Below are positions 1-8,024 of a stretch of DNA of 19,873 nucleotides, piece after piece; the stretch's first letter is position 1, and every line of letters starts with the position of its first letter. Source of the DNA: CAZUZD01 sp964624465 (GTDB lineage: Bacteria; Planctomycetota; Planctomycetia; Isosphaerales; Isosphaeraceae); the NCBI GenBank assembly GCA_964624465.1, contig CAZUZD010000091.1:1-19873 (forward strand). The letters are read 5' to 3'. The notes beneath the pieces were generated by a model. That model saw only the letters and a program-made list of their open reading frames with translations, was not told the origin of the DNA and searched no databases. The translations under genes and the position numbers were made by a program.

Positions 1-544
1 GGTCCCAGACGCTGAGCTGATAGGCGTGCCACTGGCCGTCGGCGTTCTCGGAGGGCCGTCGGGCGTAGAACATCTCGTAGGAGATGTTGTTGTCGGCGTC
101 GTAGACCAGCAGGTGCGAGTCGCCGCGGTCGACGGGATCGGGGTTGGGTCGGTCCTCGTAGTCGCCGCCGAGGACGGGGTTGGCGGGGATCGGCACGCCG
201 ACCAGGTCGCTCTCGCTCGGGTAGCCGTCGACGACGACGGGGATCCTGGGCGTGCTGTTGCCGCGGACGATGTTGACCGGGATGCCGTAGAGGCGCTCGG
301 AGCTGCCGTTGTACTGCACCCAGTCGGGCCAGAAGCGGCCGTTGCCGTACTGCGAGGTGATGTTGCCGATGATGGCTGCGGAATTGGCGGCCACCGGCGC
401 GTTGGTGATCCTCTGGTTCCAGGCGTTGTCGGCGGGGAAGAGCTGGTTGCCCAGCAGCGTCAGGAGCTGGCGATCTTCGAGGGCCGCGCAATCGGGGCGG
501 AACCGGGCGCGGCGGCGCGGCCGGCGGGTGTTGAGGTGCAACAT
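1..544 (-). CDS. Secreted planctomycete protein, N-terminal part (cut by window edge)
   Basis: The gene starts at ATG 544 and is still open at base 1; 181 complete codons are visible. GAGGAA lies about 10 nt upstream of the start. The N-terminus carries a basic run (RRPRRRARFRP) followed by ALEDRQLL, which matches the RR...LEDR motif of planctomycete extracellular proteins (Planc_extracel type). No classical hydrophobic signal peptide is visible. The rest aligns with the N-terminal domain of the neighbouring gene 1123-3492, sharing motifs such as NQLFP.DNAWNQ, LYGIPVN, VDRGDSHLLVYDADNNISYE and SENADG.WHAYQLSVWD. It is therefore a tandem paralogue. The function is unknown; a surface or extracellular role is inferred from the motif only. 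The C-terminal architecture lies outside the window. Confidence 0.85.
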   Translation of the reverse strand, partial: MLHLNTRRPRRRARFRPDCAALEDRQLLTLLGNQLFPADNAWNQRITNAPVAANSAAIIGNITSQYGNGRFWPDWVQYNGSSERLYGIPVNIVRGNSTPRIPVVVDGYPSESDLVGVPIPANPVLGGDYEDRPNPDPVDRGDSHLLVYDADNNISYEMFYARRPSENADGQWHAYQLSVWD

Positions 545-1122
545 CGGTTGAGGTTTCCTCGAGCGAGGACCGTGAGCCCAGCCGGCCGACCGATCCCCGG
601 GGGATCGAGCGCAGGGCGCGCAGCGTCGCGGGGGGAACGGGGCCCCCCGGCGGGTTCCGCGCGCAACGCGATCGGTTCGCGGTCGGCGACGGGCTTCCAC
701 AAGGCCCGGCACCGAGGGCGCGAGGATCGGGTCGGACGGCCGAAATGTCGGACGGCGAGGCAGCAGGCTGGCGGGACCGGGGAAGCGATCGGAGACGCTC
801 GGCGACCGGCTTGGTCGCCTTTCGAACCGCTGGAGCGGGGCACCCGCACGCGACGCCGGGGTGACACCCTAGGGTTCGGGACCGATCGTATCAGGCGAGC
901 CGCGCCCGAAAAAGGGCCCAACTGATAAAAACCGCCAACTGTGTCATATCGGATTTTGAGTACGTGTGTATTCCGCGCCGGTGTGGGCGATGCACGGCCG
1001 GGCGGCCGCGCCGGCGCACGGTCCTGGGACTCGCCGCGTCGCGAGGCGCGCGAACCGACCCACCCGGACGCGGCCGCGGCCGCATCGGGGTGGGTCGGAG
1101 GGAGTCAGAGATCGGAACCGGG
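545..1122. other. Intergenic region between two tandem paralogues
   Basis: This 578-bp gap separates the two co-directional paralogues. The part next to 1123 holds a strong hairpin (1055-1098). Around 907-970 there is an island clearly richer in A+T than its surroundings, a plausible place for the promoter of the left gene, but I could not pick convincing -35/-10 hexamers there. A 10-bp palindrome ACCCTAGGGT lies at 866-875. The region has open frames on both strands, but none has a recognisable product or a good ribosome binding site. Confidence 0.6.
1055..1098 (-). terminator. Strong hairpin downstream of the 1123-3492 gene
   Basis: The 11-bp arms CCGACCCACCC (1055-1065) and GGGTGGGTCGG (1088-1098) are perfectly complementary. 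The 22-nt loop itself contains a 14-bp palindrome, GCGGCCGCGGCCGC. The structure begins 24 bp after the stop codon of the gene transcribed towards it. No U-tract follows, so it is terminator-like in position and strength but not a textbook intrinsic terminator. Confidence 0.5.
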
Positions 1123-3492
1123 TCAGGCGGGCTTGCCGCCGAAGAAGATTCCGGAGACGACGGCGTTCGGCCCGCTGAGCGCGGTGAGCCGGAACTGCAC
1201 CCGGCCGGTGAGCCGCCAGGTCAGGTAGGTGCCGCCGCCGAAGCTGCTCACCGTGCGGGTGTCGAGCACCGCGCCGGTGGTCGGGTCGAGCACGTCGATC
1301 CGCTGGCTGCGGCCCTGGCGGTCCCAGTCCAGCAGCGACAGGCTCACGGTGTGGGCCAGACCGTCGTTGAGGCCGACGTCGAGCTTGACGCTGCTGCCGT
1401 ACCAGGTCGCGGCGATGCGGTCGGTGGCGCTGGCGGGCTTGCGCAGGCCGCGGACGTCGGCGGTGCTGGCCGCCCAGGTCCAGGCGTTCTGGCCGCTGGC
1501 GGCGAGGGAGGCGTACGAGGGCAGGCTCTGGGCGTTGCCGATGACGTTGTAGCCGTCGGCGCCGTAGGCCGATTGCCAGTTGCCCTGGGTGGTCGTGTCG
1601 GCGCTCACGAACGTCGCGGTGTTGGGGGTCGCGGGCGGGGGCGTGGCCGCCTGGCCGCCGAAGAAGACGCCCGAGACCACCGCGTTCGGGCCGGCCAGCG
1701 GGGTGATCCGGAATTGCGCCGGACCCTTGAGGCTCCAGGTCAGGAACGTGCCGTTGGCGAAGTTGCTCACCGTGCGGGTGTCGAGCACCGCGCCGGTGGT
1801 CGGGTTGAGCACGTCGATCCGCTGGCTGCGGCCCTGGCGGTCCCAGTCCAGCAGGTAGAGGCTCACGGTGTGGGCCTGGGTGTCGGTGGGCCGGACGTCG
1901 AGCTTGACGCTGCTGCCGTACCAGGTCGCGGCGATGCGGTCGGTGGCGCTGGCGGGCTTGCGCAGGCCGCGGACGTCGGCGGTGCTGGCCGCCCAGGTCC
2001 AGGCGTTCTGGCCGCTGGCGGCGAGGGAGGCGTACGAGGGCAGGCTCTGGGCGTTGCCGATGACGTTGTAGCCGTCGGCGCCGTAGGCCGATTGCCAGTT
2101 GCCCTGGGTGGTCGTGTCGGCGCTCACGAACGTCACCGAGGTGCTCGGGGCGGCCGCGCCGTAGGTGAAGCGGCCGGTCGCGACGACGTTCGAGACGCCG
2201 TAGCCGAAGACCGGGTTGGTGAAGTTGCCGGGATTCGACGCGGTGATGCCCGACTGCACCCGCACGTCGACGACGCCCGAGCCGGCCGGCACGACGGCGC
2301 GGACGCGGGTGTCGTCGAGGACCGTCACGCCGGTCGCCTCGACGCCGCCGAAGAGGACCTTGAGGCGGCCGGCGGCGCCCGAGAAGTTCTGCCCGGTGAT
2401 CGTGACCGTGTCGCCGGCCACGCCGCCGGGGGCACTCAGGCTGGTGACGATCGGCTTGAGGTCGACGACCTCGAAGTCGCTGAACCGCAGCGCCTTGAGG
2501 CCTCGGATCCGGTCCTGGATGTCGGCGTCGCTCCAGGTGTACGTCTTGCCGGCGGCGGCGTCAACGACGTAGCTGGCCCCGCTCGCGTAGAAGTTGCTGC
2601 CGTTGTCGGCGACGATCAGGCCGTAGTCCTTCATCGCCTGGGCGACGACCTTCGCCTGCGGGTTCAGGTTGCTGATGTCGACGCCGGCCTTGAGCCGCAT
2701 CCGGGTGCCCATCGGCGGCAGGATGGCCGCGTTGGTGCCGACGTTGGCCTCGTGCGAGGCGGGGTACGTGAACTGGCCCAGGATCACGCTGTTCTGGAGC
2801 GTCATGCGGATGGCGTGGTTGATCACGCCCTGGCCGCCCTGGCTCACCGGCAGCGCCTCATCGGGCCGCGCCAGGCCGGCGAGGATGGACAGGCCGGCGG
2901 CGTCGGCCGAGGTGTAGCCGAGGGTGCGGAAGGTGTTGACCTTCATGTCCCAGACCGAGAGCTGGTAGGCGTGCCACTTGCCGTCGGCGTTCTCGGAGGG
3001 GCGCCTGGCGTAGAACAGCTCGTAGGAGATGTTGTTGTCGGCGTCGTAGACCAGCAGGTGGGAGTCGCCGCGGTCGACGGGGTTGGGGTTCGGGCGGTTC
3101 TCGAAGTCGCCGCCCACCACCGCGTTGGCGGGGATCGGGACGCTGACCAGGTCGCTCTCGCCGGGGTAGCCGTCGACGACGACGGGGACCTTGGTCGCGG
3201 TGTTGCCGCGGACGACGTTCACCGGGATGCCGTAGAGGCGGCCGGTGCCGCCGGTGTACTGGACGAAGTCGGGGTGGAACGCGCCGTTGCCGTACAGGGT
3301 GGTGATGTTGCCGATGATCGCCGTGGAGTTGCCCGCCACCGGCGCGTTGGTGATCTTCTGGTTCCAGGCGTTGTCGCTGGGGAACAGCTGGTTGCCCATC
3401 AGGGTCAGGAGCTGGCGGTCTTCCAGGGCCCCGACCTCGGGGCGAAAGCGGGCGCGCCGGCGGACGCCGGCGGCGGGATGAGACTTCGGCAC
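1123..3492 (-). CDS. Large secreted protein: LEDRQLL N-terminus, IPT/TIG domain, two C-terminal repeats
   Basis: The product is 789 aa from a GTG start at 3492, with GGAGA 7 nt upstream. This start aligns with the ATG of the paralogue at 544; the frame is open upstream to 3672, but that extension has no counterpart there. Residues 11-29 hold the RRRARFRP...LEDRQLL motif of planctomycete extracellular proteins. Residues about 33-345 form a domain I recognise from secreted bacterial proteins of unknown function (INHAIRMT, PPMGTRMRLK, VADNGSNFYASG). Residues about 348-435 look like an IPT/TIG immunoglobulin-like fold (VTITGQNF). Residues 454-617 and 627-789 are two near-identical repeats (WQSAYGADGYNVIG, LPSYASL, RIAATWYGSS, LLDWDRQGRSQRIDVL), probably beta-sandwich binding modules. 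An extracellular adhesion or polymer-binding role is inferred. No catalytic motif was seen. Confidence 0.85.
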   Translation of the reverse strand: MPKSHPAAGVRRRARFRPEVGALEDRQLLTLMGNQLFPSDNAWNQKITNAPVAGNSTAIIGNITTLYGNGAFHPDFVQYTGGTGRLYGIPVNVVRGNTATKVPVVVDGYPGESDLVSVPIPANAVVGGDFENRPNPNPVDRGDSHLLVYDADNNISYELFYARRPSENADGKWHAYQLSVWDMKVNTFRTLGYTSADAAGLSILAGLARPDEALPVSQGGQGVINHAIRMTLQNSVILGQFTYPASHEANVGTNAAILPPMGTRMRLKAGVDISNLNPQAKVVAQAMKDYGLIVADNGSNFYASGASYVVDAAAGKTYTWSDADIQDRIRGLKALRFSDFEVVDLKPIVTSLSAPGGVAGDTVTITGQNFSGAAGRLKVLFGGVEATGVTVLDDTRVRAVVPAGSGVVDVRVQSGITASNPGNFTNPVFGYGVSNVVATGRFTYGAAAPSTSVTFVSADTTTQGNWQSAYGADGYNVIGNAQSLPSYASLAASGQNAWTWAASTADVRGLRKPASATDRIAATWYGSSVKLDVRPTDTQAHTVSLYLLDWDRQGRSQRIDVLNPTTGAVLDTRTVSNFANGTFLTWSLKGPAQFRITPLAGPNAVVSGVFFGGQAATPPPATPNTATFVSADTTTQGNWQSAYGADGYNVIGNAQSLPSYASLAASGQNAWTWAASTADVRGLRKPASATDRIAATWYGSSVKLDVGLNDGLAHTVSLSLLDWDRQGRSQRIDVLDPTTGAVLDTRTVSSFGGGTYLTWRLTGRVQFRLTALSGPNAVVSGIFFGGKPA
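1375..1615. repeat. Perfect 241-bp direct repeat, copy A
   Basis: Every base of 1375-1615 is identical to 1894-2134, an offset of 519 bp (173 codons). It encodes the first half of the last protein repeat of the 1123-3492 gene. The flanking part of the 519-bp unit (about 1240-1335) is also nearly identical, with a few substitutions. Confidence 0.95.
1894..2134. repeat. Perfect 241-bp direct repeat, copy B
   Basis: This is the partner of 1375-1615. It encodes the first half of the penultimate protein repeat. The absence of synonymous changes over 241 bp points to recent duplication or ongoing gene conversion rather than selection on protein alone. Confidence 0.95.
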
Positions 3493-3897
3493 GATGCGGT
3501 CTCCGGGACGGGGCCGCGCGCAGCACTGCACGCCTGGTGGCCCCAGGGAGGATCGCCCAGGCCGGTCCACGGAGCCCGTGCGGGCAAGACCGGATTGGCC
3601 CGCCACGGCTGGCAGGTCATCCTGGACGGAAATCAGGGAGTGGCGATCAAGATTCGCGACCCGGGTGGGCACAGCTGTGCTGCCGCCAGAACTGGCGCCC
3701 GGGCTTTTGGACTTCCCCGCAGGGGGGAGCGAAGGGACGTTCGGACTAGCTCACCTCGACTCGACCGCCCGGGTGCGAACAGGGTCACCGGGGCTTCAGG
3801 TCCAAGTCGAGACGTCGAGTCTAGTGAGTGAGCGTATGCAGTTGCAAGGCTGGATCGGAATTTCTGGATGCTTTCGTCCGGATATACGTTCGCCGGT
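3493..3897. other. Intergenic region upstream of the secreted protein gene
   Basis: This 405-bp gap lies between the start of the 1123-3492 gene and the stop of the MFS gene, both on the minus strand. It must hold the promoter of the secreted protein gene. On the minus strand TTGATC occurs at about 3645-3650, but no good -10 follows it. The stretch 3820-3895 is less GC-rich than average. No convincing terminator for the MFS gene and no further gene are seen. Confidence 0.55.
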
Positions 3898-5364
3898 TCA
3901 GGAAGGTTCGGTGGCGGTGCCGGAGAGGTTCGGGACGGCCGGGGCGCGCTGGGTGGTGGTGGTGCGGCGGCCGATGCCCAGGCCAGCGATGATCAGCGCC
4001 GAGACGCACATCGAGGCGGCGAGGAACCAGAGGCCGTACTGGTACTCGCCGGTGCGCTCCTTGACGTAGCCGACGACCCAGGGGCCGATCCAGCCGCCGA
4101 GGTTGCCGAACGAGTTGATCAGGCCGATCGACGCGGCGGCCGCCGACGAGCTCATCAGCAACGTCGGCAGCGACCAGAACGCCGGCAGGTACGCCTTCAG
4201 GCCGGTCATCGCCACCGTGAACAGCGCCACGGTGACCCACTGGTGGCCCTGGCTGTAGGGCGCGATCATCAGCGCCACGGCGCCGACGAGGATCGGCAGC
4301 GTGGCGTGCCAGCGGCGCTCGCCGGTGCGGTCGGAGTTCCAGCCCACGAACAGCTGGCCCAGCAGCGAGCCGATCGGCGGGATCACGATCATGTAGGCGA
4401 CCTGCTTGACGTCGAGGCTGTACCAGTCCTTGAAGATCGACGCCATGAACAGCTCGACGCCGTAGTTGCCGGTGACCACGAAGAAGTACGCCGCGGCCAG
4501 CAGCAGGATTTTCGGGTTCGTCAGCGCCTGGCCCACGCTCAGGTGGGCCGACGGCCCGGCCGCGGCCCGCTCGCGGGCCAGCTCGGCCTCGAGGGCGGCC
4601 CGCTCCTCGTCGGTGAGCCACTTCGCGTCGCGCGGCTTGTCGGCCAGCGTCGCCAGCACCACGAACCCGAGCACGACCGCCGGGATGCCCCAGAGGATGA
4701 AGACCCACTGCCAGCCGACCAGGCCCAGGAGCAGGGGGTTGCCGTTCTCGCCGATCTTCATCAGGGGCTCCGACAGCGGCGGCGCCACGATCTGCGCGAT
4801 CGGCGTGCCGATGAAGAACCACGCCAGCGCCTTGGTCCGGTCCCGCTGCGGGAACCAGTGCGTCAGGAACACGATCACGCCCGGATAGAACCCGGCCTCG
4901 GCCAGGCCCAGCAGGAACCGCACCAGGTAGAACTGCGTCGGGATCGCGTGCTTGGTGCCGACCAGGCTCTCGATGGCCGGCGTCAGGCCCGGCACCCGGT
5001 AGTGGACGAAGGCGTTGAGCGCGGCGACGAAGCCCCACGAGACCATGATCCGGCTGATCCACTTGCGCGCCGACCAGTGCTCGACGATCAGGGTGCCGGG
5101 GATCTCCAGCAGCAGGTAGCCCAGGAAGAAGATGCCCATGCCGAAGCCGAAAACGGCCTCGTCGAAGCCGTACGCCTTCAGGTCCCCCTGCATGTTCAGC
5201 TTCACGAAGCCGACGTTGACGCGGTCGATGTAGGCGACGACGTAGCAGATGAAGAGCAGCGGCAGCAGCCGCCGGAACGCCTTGGCGCGGGCGCGGTCCA
5301 GTGCGGAGGGATCGCCCGGGGTCGAGTCGGGCCCGGCGGGGGCGTTGCGGCGGGGGTCGGCCAT
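3898..5364 (-). CDS. MFS transporter, ACS (anion:cation symporter) family
   Basis: The product is 488 aa and should be an inner-membrane secondary transporter with about 12 helices. The first helix region contains LLPLLFICYVVAYIDRVNVG, the hallmark start of ACS-family permeases (hexuronate, galactonate, tartrate and phthalate types). It is followed by FGFGMGIFFLGYLLLEIPG and, in helix 4, FYLVRFLLGLAEAGFYPG. The substrate is probably an organic anion but cannot be read from the sequence. I chose ATG 5364 because AAGGGA precedes it by about 11 nt and the family begins here. An ATG at 5502 in the same frame would add 46 Pro/Gly/Arg-rich residues unlike the family. No catabolic genes adjoin, so there is no context hint for the substrate. 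It is divergent from the MuiA-like gene. Confidence 0.9.
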   Translation of the reverse strand: MADPRRNAPAGPDSTPGDPSALDRARAKAFRRLLPLLFICYVVAYIDRVNVGFVKLNMQGDLKAYGFDEAVFGFGMGIFFLGYLLLEIPGTLIVEHWSARKWISRIMVSWGFVAALNAFVHYRVPGLTPAIESLVGTKHAIPTQFYLVRFLLGLAEAGFYPGVIVFLTHWFPQRDRTKALAWFFIGTPIAQIVAPPLSEPLMKIGENGNPLLLGLVGWQWVFILWGIPAVVLGFVVLATLADKPRDAKWLTDEERAALEAELARERAAAGPSAHLSVGQALTNPKILLLAAAYFFVVTGNYGVELFMASIFKDWYSLDVKQVAYMIVIPPIGSLLGQLFVGWNSDRTGERRWHATLPILVGAVALMIAPYSQGHQWVTVALFTVAMTGLKAYLPAFWSLPTLLMSSSAAAASIGLINSFGNLGGWIGPWVVGYVKERTGEYQYGLWFLAASMCVSALIIAGLGIGRRTTTTQRAPAVPNLSGTATEPS

Positions 5365-5841
5365 CGGCGCGGGTCCCTTCGGGGCGACGGGGCGAACGGG
5401 GCGCGAGCCGGCCGTCGGGGCGCAGGCACCCCCGGCCGGCCCGGTCGATTCCAGGTCCGGCGGTCCCGCCCGGCCGCGGCGCGCAGCCCACCCGGAGGCC
5501 ATGATCGCCCCCTGGCACGCACCCGCTCGTCACGACCTCGGCAGGACCGCTCAGGATGGCACACGGGCCGGGGCCCGGCAAGGGGCCGGCGCTCGCCGAT
5601 CCGAGGGGGGCGATCCGGTTTGAATCATTTGGGCCGGTCCTGCGTCTAAGGCCGGGCGACGCGGATCCCGAGGCCCATCGCGGCCCGCCCGCGGTCCCCC
5701 CCGCGCCCGTCTCGCACCGATCCCATTCACCGACCGCCGGCCGCTCCCCCCGGGGCCTGCCCGCTGCGGACCCTTCCCGGGCCCGCGCCGGACGGGCCCC
5801 TGCGCCGGCCGTTCTCTGGACCAACCCCGGAGCCCGTGCGC
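5365..5841. other. Divergent intergenic region
   Basis: This 477-bp region separates the MFS gene (minus) from the MuiA-like gene (plus) and should contain both promoters. The only clearly A+T-richer spot is around 5618-5650, where TTGAAT (5620-5625) and TCTAAG (5645-5650) occur with a rather long 19-bp spacer. This is too weak to call a promoter. No other gene or strong repeat is seen. Confidence 0.5.
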
Positions 5842-7848
5842 ATGAACGCCCCATCCTGGTCCCGCGCCGCCCTGCTGGCGGCCCTCCTGCCGCTGGCCGC
5901 GGCCGCCGCCCAGGGCCCGCCGCAGGAGCCCGCACCCCCCGTCGAGGAGGCCCCGGCGCCCGAGGCCGCCGAGTCGAGCCTCTCCGACGTGACGGTCTAC
6001 CAGGGCACCGCGCTGGTCACCCGAGCCGTCACCGTGCCGCAGGGCGCCGGACCCGCCGAGGTCGTCGTCACCCCGCTGCCGGGCCGGGTCGTGCCCAGCT
6101 CGCTCTACACCGAGGGGGGCGACGGCCTGCGCGTCCTCAGCACCCGGCTCCGCGCCCGCGCCCTCCGCGAGGACCTCCGCGACGCCGTCCGCGACAAGGA
6201 GCAGGAGGTCCGCGCCCTGCAGCTCGCCGGCCAGAAGCTCCAGGCCGAGCTCGAGGCCACCCGGCTCGACACCGAGCTGCTCAAGAAGCTCGAGGACTTC
6301 CTCGCCGGCACCGCCAGGAACCTCGGCGACCAGGGCCGCTTCGAGAGCACGCCGATCACCGAGATGCTCGACTACCTCATGGCTACCCGCGCCGCCAAGG
6401 CCGAGGCCACCACCGACCTCCAGGAGCAGATCCGCGGCAACGCCGAGTCCCTGAGCTTCGCCGAGCGCGAGCGGGCCGAGCTCTCGTCGGGTTCGGTCAA
6501 GACCGCCTTCGACGCCGTGATCCTCGTCGACCGCGGCGCGGCCGGCGGCGGCCCCGTGCGGCTCTCCTACCTCGTCGGCGGCGCCAGCTGGCGGCCCCAG
6601 TACCGCGTCCGCTCGGGCGCCGACGCCGCCGGGCCCGTGCGGCTCGAGTACCTCGCCGCCGTCTCGCAGCAGTCGGGCGAGGACTGGAACGGCGTCCGCC
6701 TGACCCTCTCCACCGCCCAGCCCGCCCTCAACGCCGCGCCCCCCGACCTCGTCCCCCTGGCCATCACCGTCCGCCCCGTCGAGGACGGCGAGACCGCCAT
6801 GGTCGCCCGCAAGAGCCCCGGCATGGTCGGCATGGGTGGCATGGGCGGTGGCATGGGCGGCATGGGCGGCGACATGAGCGGGATGATGGGCGGCATGGGG
6901 AGCGCCCCGGGCGCGGTGCCCGCCGCCGGGCTCTCGCTCGAGCAGTACGCCGCGCAGGCCAGCCAGTTCCGCGGCCAGGCGCAGACGGTGCTCAACCGCA
7001 ACGACCTGCAGGCCGGCGGCCAGCTCCTGAACGCCGCAGCGGCCTTCGACCAGGCCCGCGAGCTGCTCGCCCGCGACGACGACGAGAAGGCGAAGCCCGA
7101 CGGCGAGCCCGAGGTCGCCGCCGACGGGCCCACGGTCAGCTTCCCCATGCCCGGCACCGCCAGCATCCCGTCGCGGGCCGATTCGCTGATGGTCGAGCTC
7201 AAACGCCTGGAGCTGCCGGCCAGCTACTTCGACAAGGCCGTGCCCGTGCTCTCCCCGCGCGTCTATCGCCTGGCCAGGCTCACGAACTCCAGCGGCACCG
7301 TGCTCCTGCCCGGCGAGGCCACCATGTACGCCGGCACCGACTTCGTCGGCCGCATGAGCCTGCCGCTGGTCGCCGATGGCGAACCGTTCACCGTCGGGTT
7401 CGGCGTCGACCCCCAGGTCCAGGTCCACCGCCGCCTGATGCAGAAGACCCGCGCCCAGCAGGGCGGCAACCAGGTCCACACCTACGAGTTCCGGATCTCG
7501 GTCCGCAACTTCCGCGCGCAGCCCGTGCCCCTGGAGGTCTGGGACCGCCTGCCCCGCGCCGCCGACCAGGACGTGGCCGTGAACCTCGTCTCGACGGAGC
7601 CCGCCCTCAGCACCGACAGCGGCTACCTCCGCAACGCGCGCAACGACAACCTCCTGCGCTGGGACCTGACCGTCGAGCCGACCGCCCCCGAGGCCGTGCC
7701 GCAGACGATCTCGTACCAGTTCCGCCTGGAGTTCGCCCGCGAGATGACCATCGACCAGATCGCCTCGGGCGCCCTGGTCGAGACCCCCGTCGGCGGCGCC
7801 CAGGGCGGCGGCTTCCGCCAGCTCCCCGCCCCCCCCGACCGCGACTGA
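5842..7848 (+). CDS. MuiA-like secreted protein (DUF4140/DUF4139)
   Basis: The product is 668 aa. ATG 5842 is preceded by GGAG with a 10-nt spacer; a GTG two codons upstream is less likely. Residues 1-23 form a signal peptide ending in an Ala-rich stretch before Gln, so the protein should be exported. Residues about 45-145 match the N-terminal DUF4140 domain (DVTVYQGTALVTRAVTV, P.PGRVVPSSLY). Residues about 100-170 are predicted coiled coil. From about 215 the DUF4139 domain follows (VRLSYLVGGASWRPQYRVR, SQQSGEDWNGVRLTLSTAQP) and runs to the end. Proteins of this type are annotated as mucoidy inhibitor MuiA family, with no established biochemical function. The DUF4139 domain is interrupted by a Gly/Met-rich stretch (327-353) and an Ala/Glu-rich linker to about 440, making the protein longer than usual. 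Confidence 0.88.
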   Translation: MNAPSWSRAALLAALLPLAAAAAQGPPQEPAPPVEEAPAPEAAESSLSDVTVYQGTALVTRAVTVPQGAGPAEVVVTPLPGRVVPSSLYTEGGDGLRVLSTRLRARALREDLRDAVRDKEQEVRALQLAGQKLQAELEATRLDTELLKKLEDFLAGTARNLGDQGRFESTPITEMLDYLMATRAAKAEATTDLQEQIRGNAESLSFAERERAELSSGSVKTAFDAVILVDRGAAGGGPVRLSYLVGGASWRPQYRVRSGADAAGPVRLEYLAAVSQQSGEDWNGVRLTLSTAQPALNAAPPDLVPLAITVRPVEDGETAMVARKSPGMVGMGGMGGGMGGMGGDMSGMMGGMGSAPGAVPAAGLSLEQYAAQASQFRGQAQTVLNRNDLQAGGQLLNAAAAFDQARELLARDDDEKAKPDGEPEVAADGPTVSFPMPGTASIPSRADSLMVELKRLELPASYFDKAVPVLSPRVYRLARLTNSSGTVLLPGEATMYAGTDFVGRMSLPLVADGEPFTVGFGVDPQVQVHRRLMQKTRAQQGGNQVHTYEFRISVRNFRAQPVPLEVWDRLPRAADQDVAVNLVSTEPALSTDSGYLRNARNDNLLRWDLTVEPTAPEAVPQTISYQFRLEFAREMTIDQIASGALVETPVGGAQGGGFRQLPAPPDRD

Positions 7849-7859
7849 CCCGTCCGATT

Positions 7860-7894
7860 CCCCGCAAGCGGCGGGCGCCCCGCCGCTTGCGGGG
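7860..7894 (+). terminator. 16-bp perfect hairpin after the MuiA-like gene
   Basis: CCCCGCAAGCGGCGGG (7860-7875) pairs perfectly with 7879-7894 around a 3-nt loop. It starts 12 nt after the stop codon, so it very likely helps end transcription, although no U-tract follows. It competes with the hairpin 7870-7902. Confidence 0.7.
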
Positions 7895-7902
7895 CGCCCG
7901 CC
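7870..7902 (+). promoter_or_regulatory. Alternative 12-bp hairpin overlapping the terminator
   Basis: GGCGGGCGCCCC (7870-7881) pairs perfectly with GGGGCGCCCGCC (7891-7902) around a 9-nt loop. Its arms use bases from both arms of the 7860-7894 hairpin, so the two cannot form together. This is the geometry of a terminator/antiterminator pair, but function is unproven. Confidence 0.4.
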
Positions 7903-7933
7903 GGGCTCCGGACCGACCGGTCGCCGCAGGCTC

Positions 7934-7962
7934 TGGCGATCGCCCGATTCCTCGATTAGGGT
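7934..7962 (+). promoter_or_regulatory. Weak candidate promoter for the 8025-8684 gene
   Basis: TGGCGA (7934-7939) and TAGGGT (7957-7962) are separated by 17 bp, 63 bp upstream of ATG 8025. Each has only three matches to the sigma-70 consensus. The same TAGGGT hexamer recurs upstream of the lipoprotein gene at 18278-18283, which is the main reason to record it. Confidence 0.22.
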
Positions 7963-8024
7963 GATGCCGATGTCCCCATGAGATGGCCCGTCGCGGCGGG
8001 CCGCTGGCCAGTGTCCCAAGCGTC

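Noticed and set aside
1375..2134. The 241-bp direct repeats as insertion-sequence ends or a CRISPR-like array
   Set aside because: They are in-frame coding repeats of one protein with a 173-codon period; there is no transposase, target duplication or regular short spacer pattern.
3685..3735. A possible terminator hairpin (CTTCCCC...GGGGGGAG)
   Set aside because: The arms are imperfect, the loop is only 2 nt, and it lies far from any stop codon that would need it.
964..3831. A 955-codon open frame on the plus strand
   Set aside because: It runs antisense to the secreted protein gene and is rich in Val/Ala/Gly/Asp/Arg repeats (RAGVEHRAGGRVEHVD-like), typical of the complement of a high-GC coding strand. 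The minus-strand product has recognisable domains.
3868..5649. A 593-codon plus-strand open frame opposite the MFS gene
   Set aside because: Its translation is low-complexity Arg/Gln/Asp/Gly, while the opposite strand encodes a clear 12-helix transporter.
5551..8019. An 822-codon minus-strand open frame
   Set aside because: It is antisense to the MuiA-like gene. Its His/Ala repeat (HAAHATAHATHADHAG) is the complement of the Gly/Met stretch, not a real histidine-rich protein.
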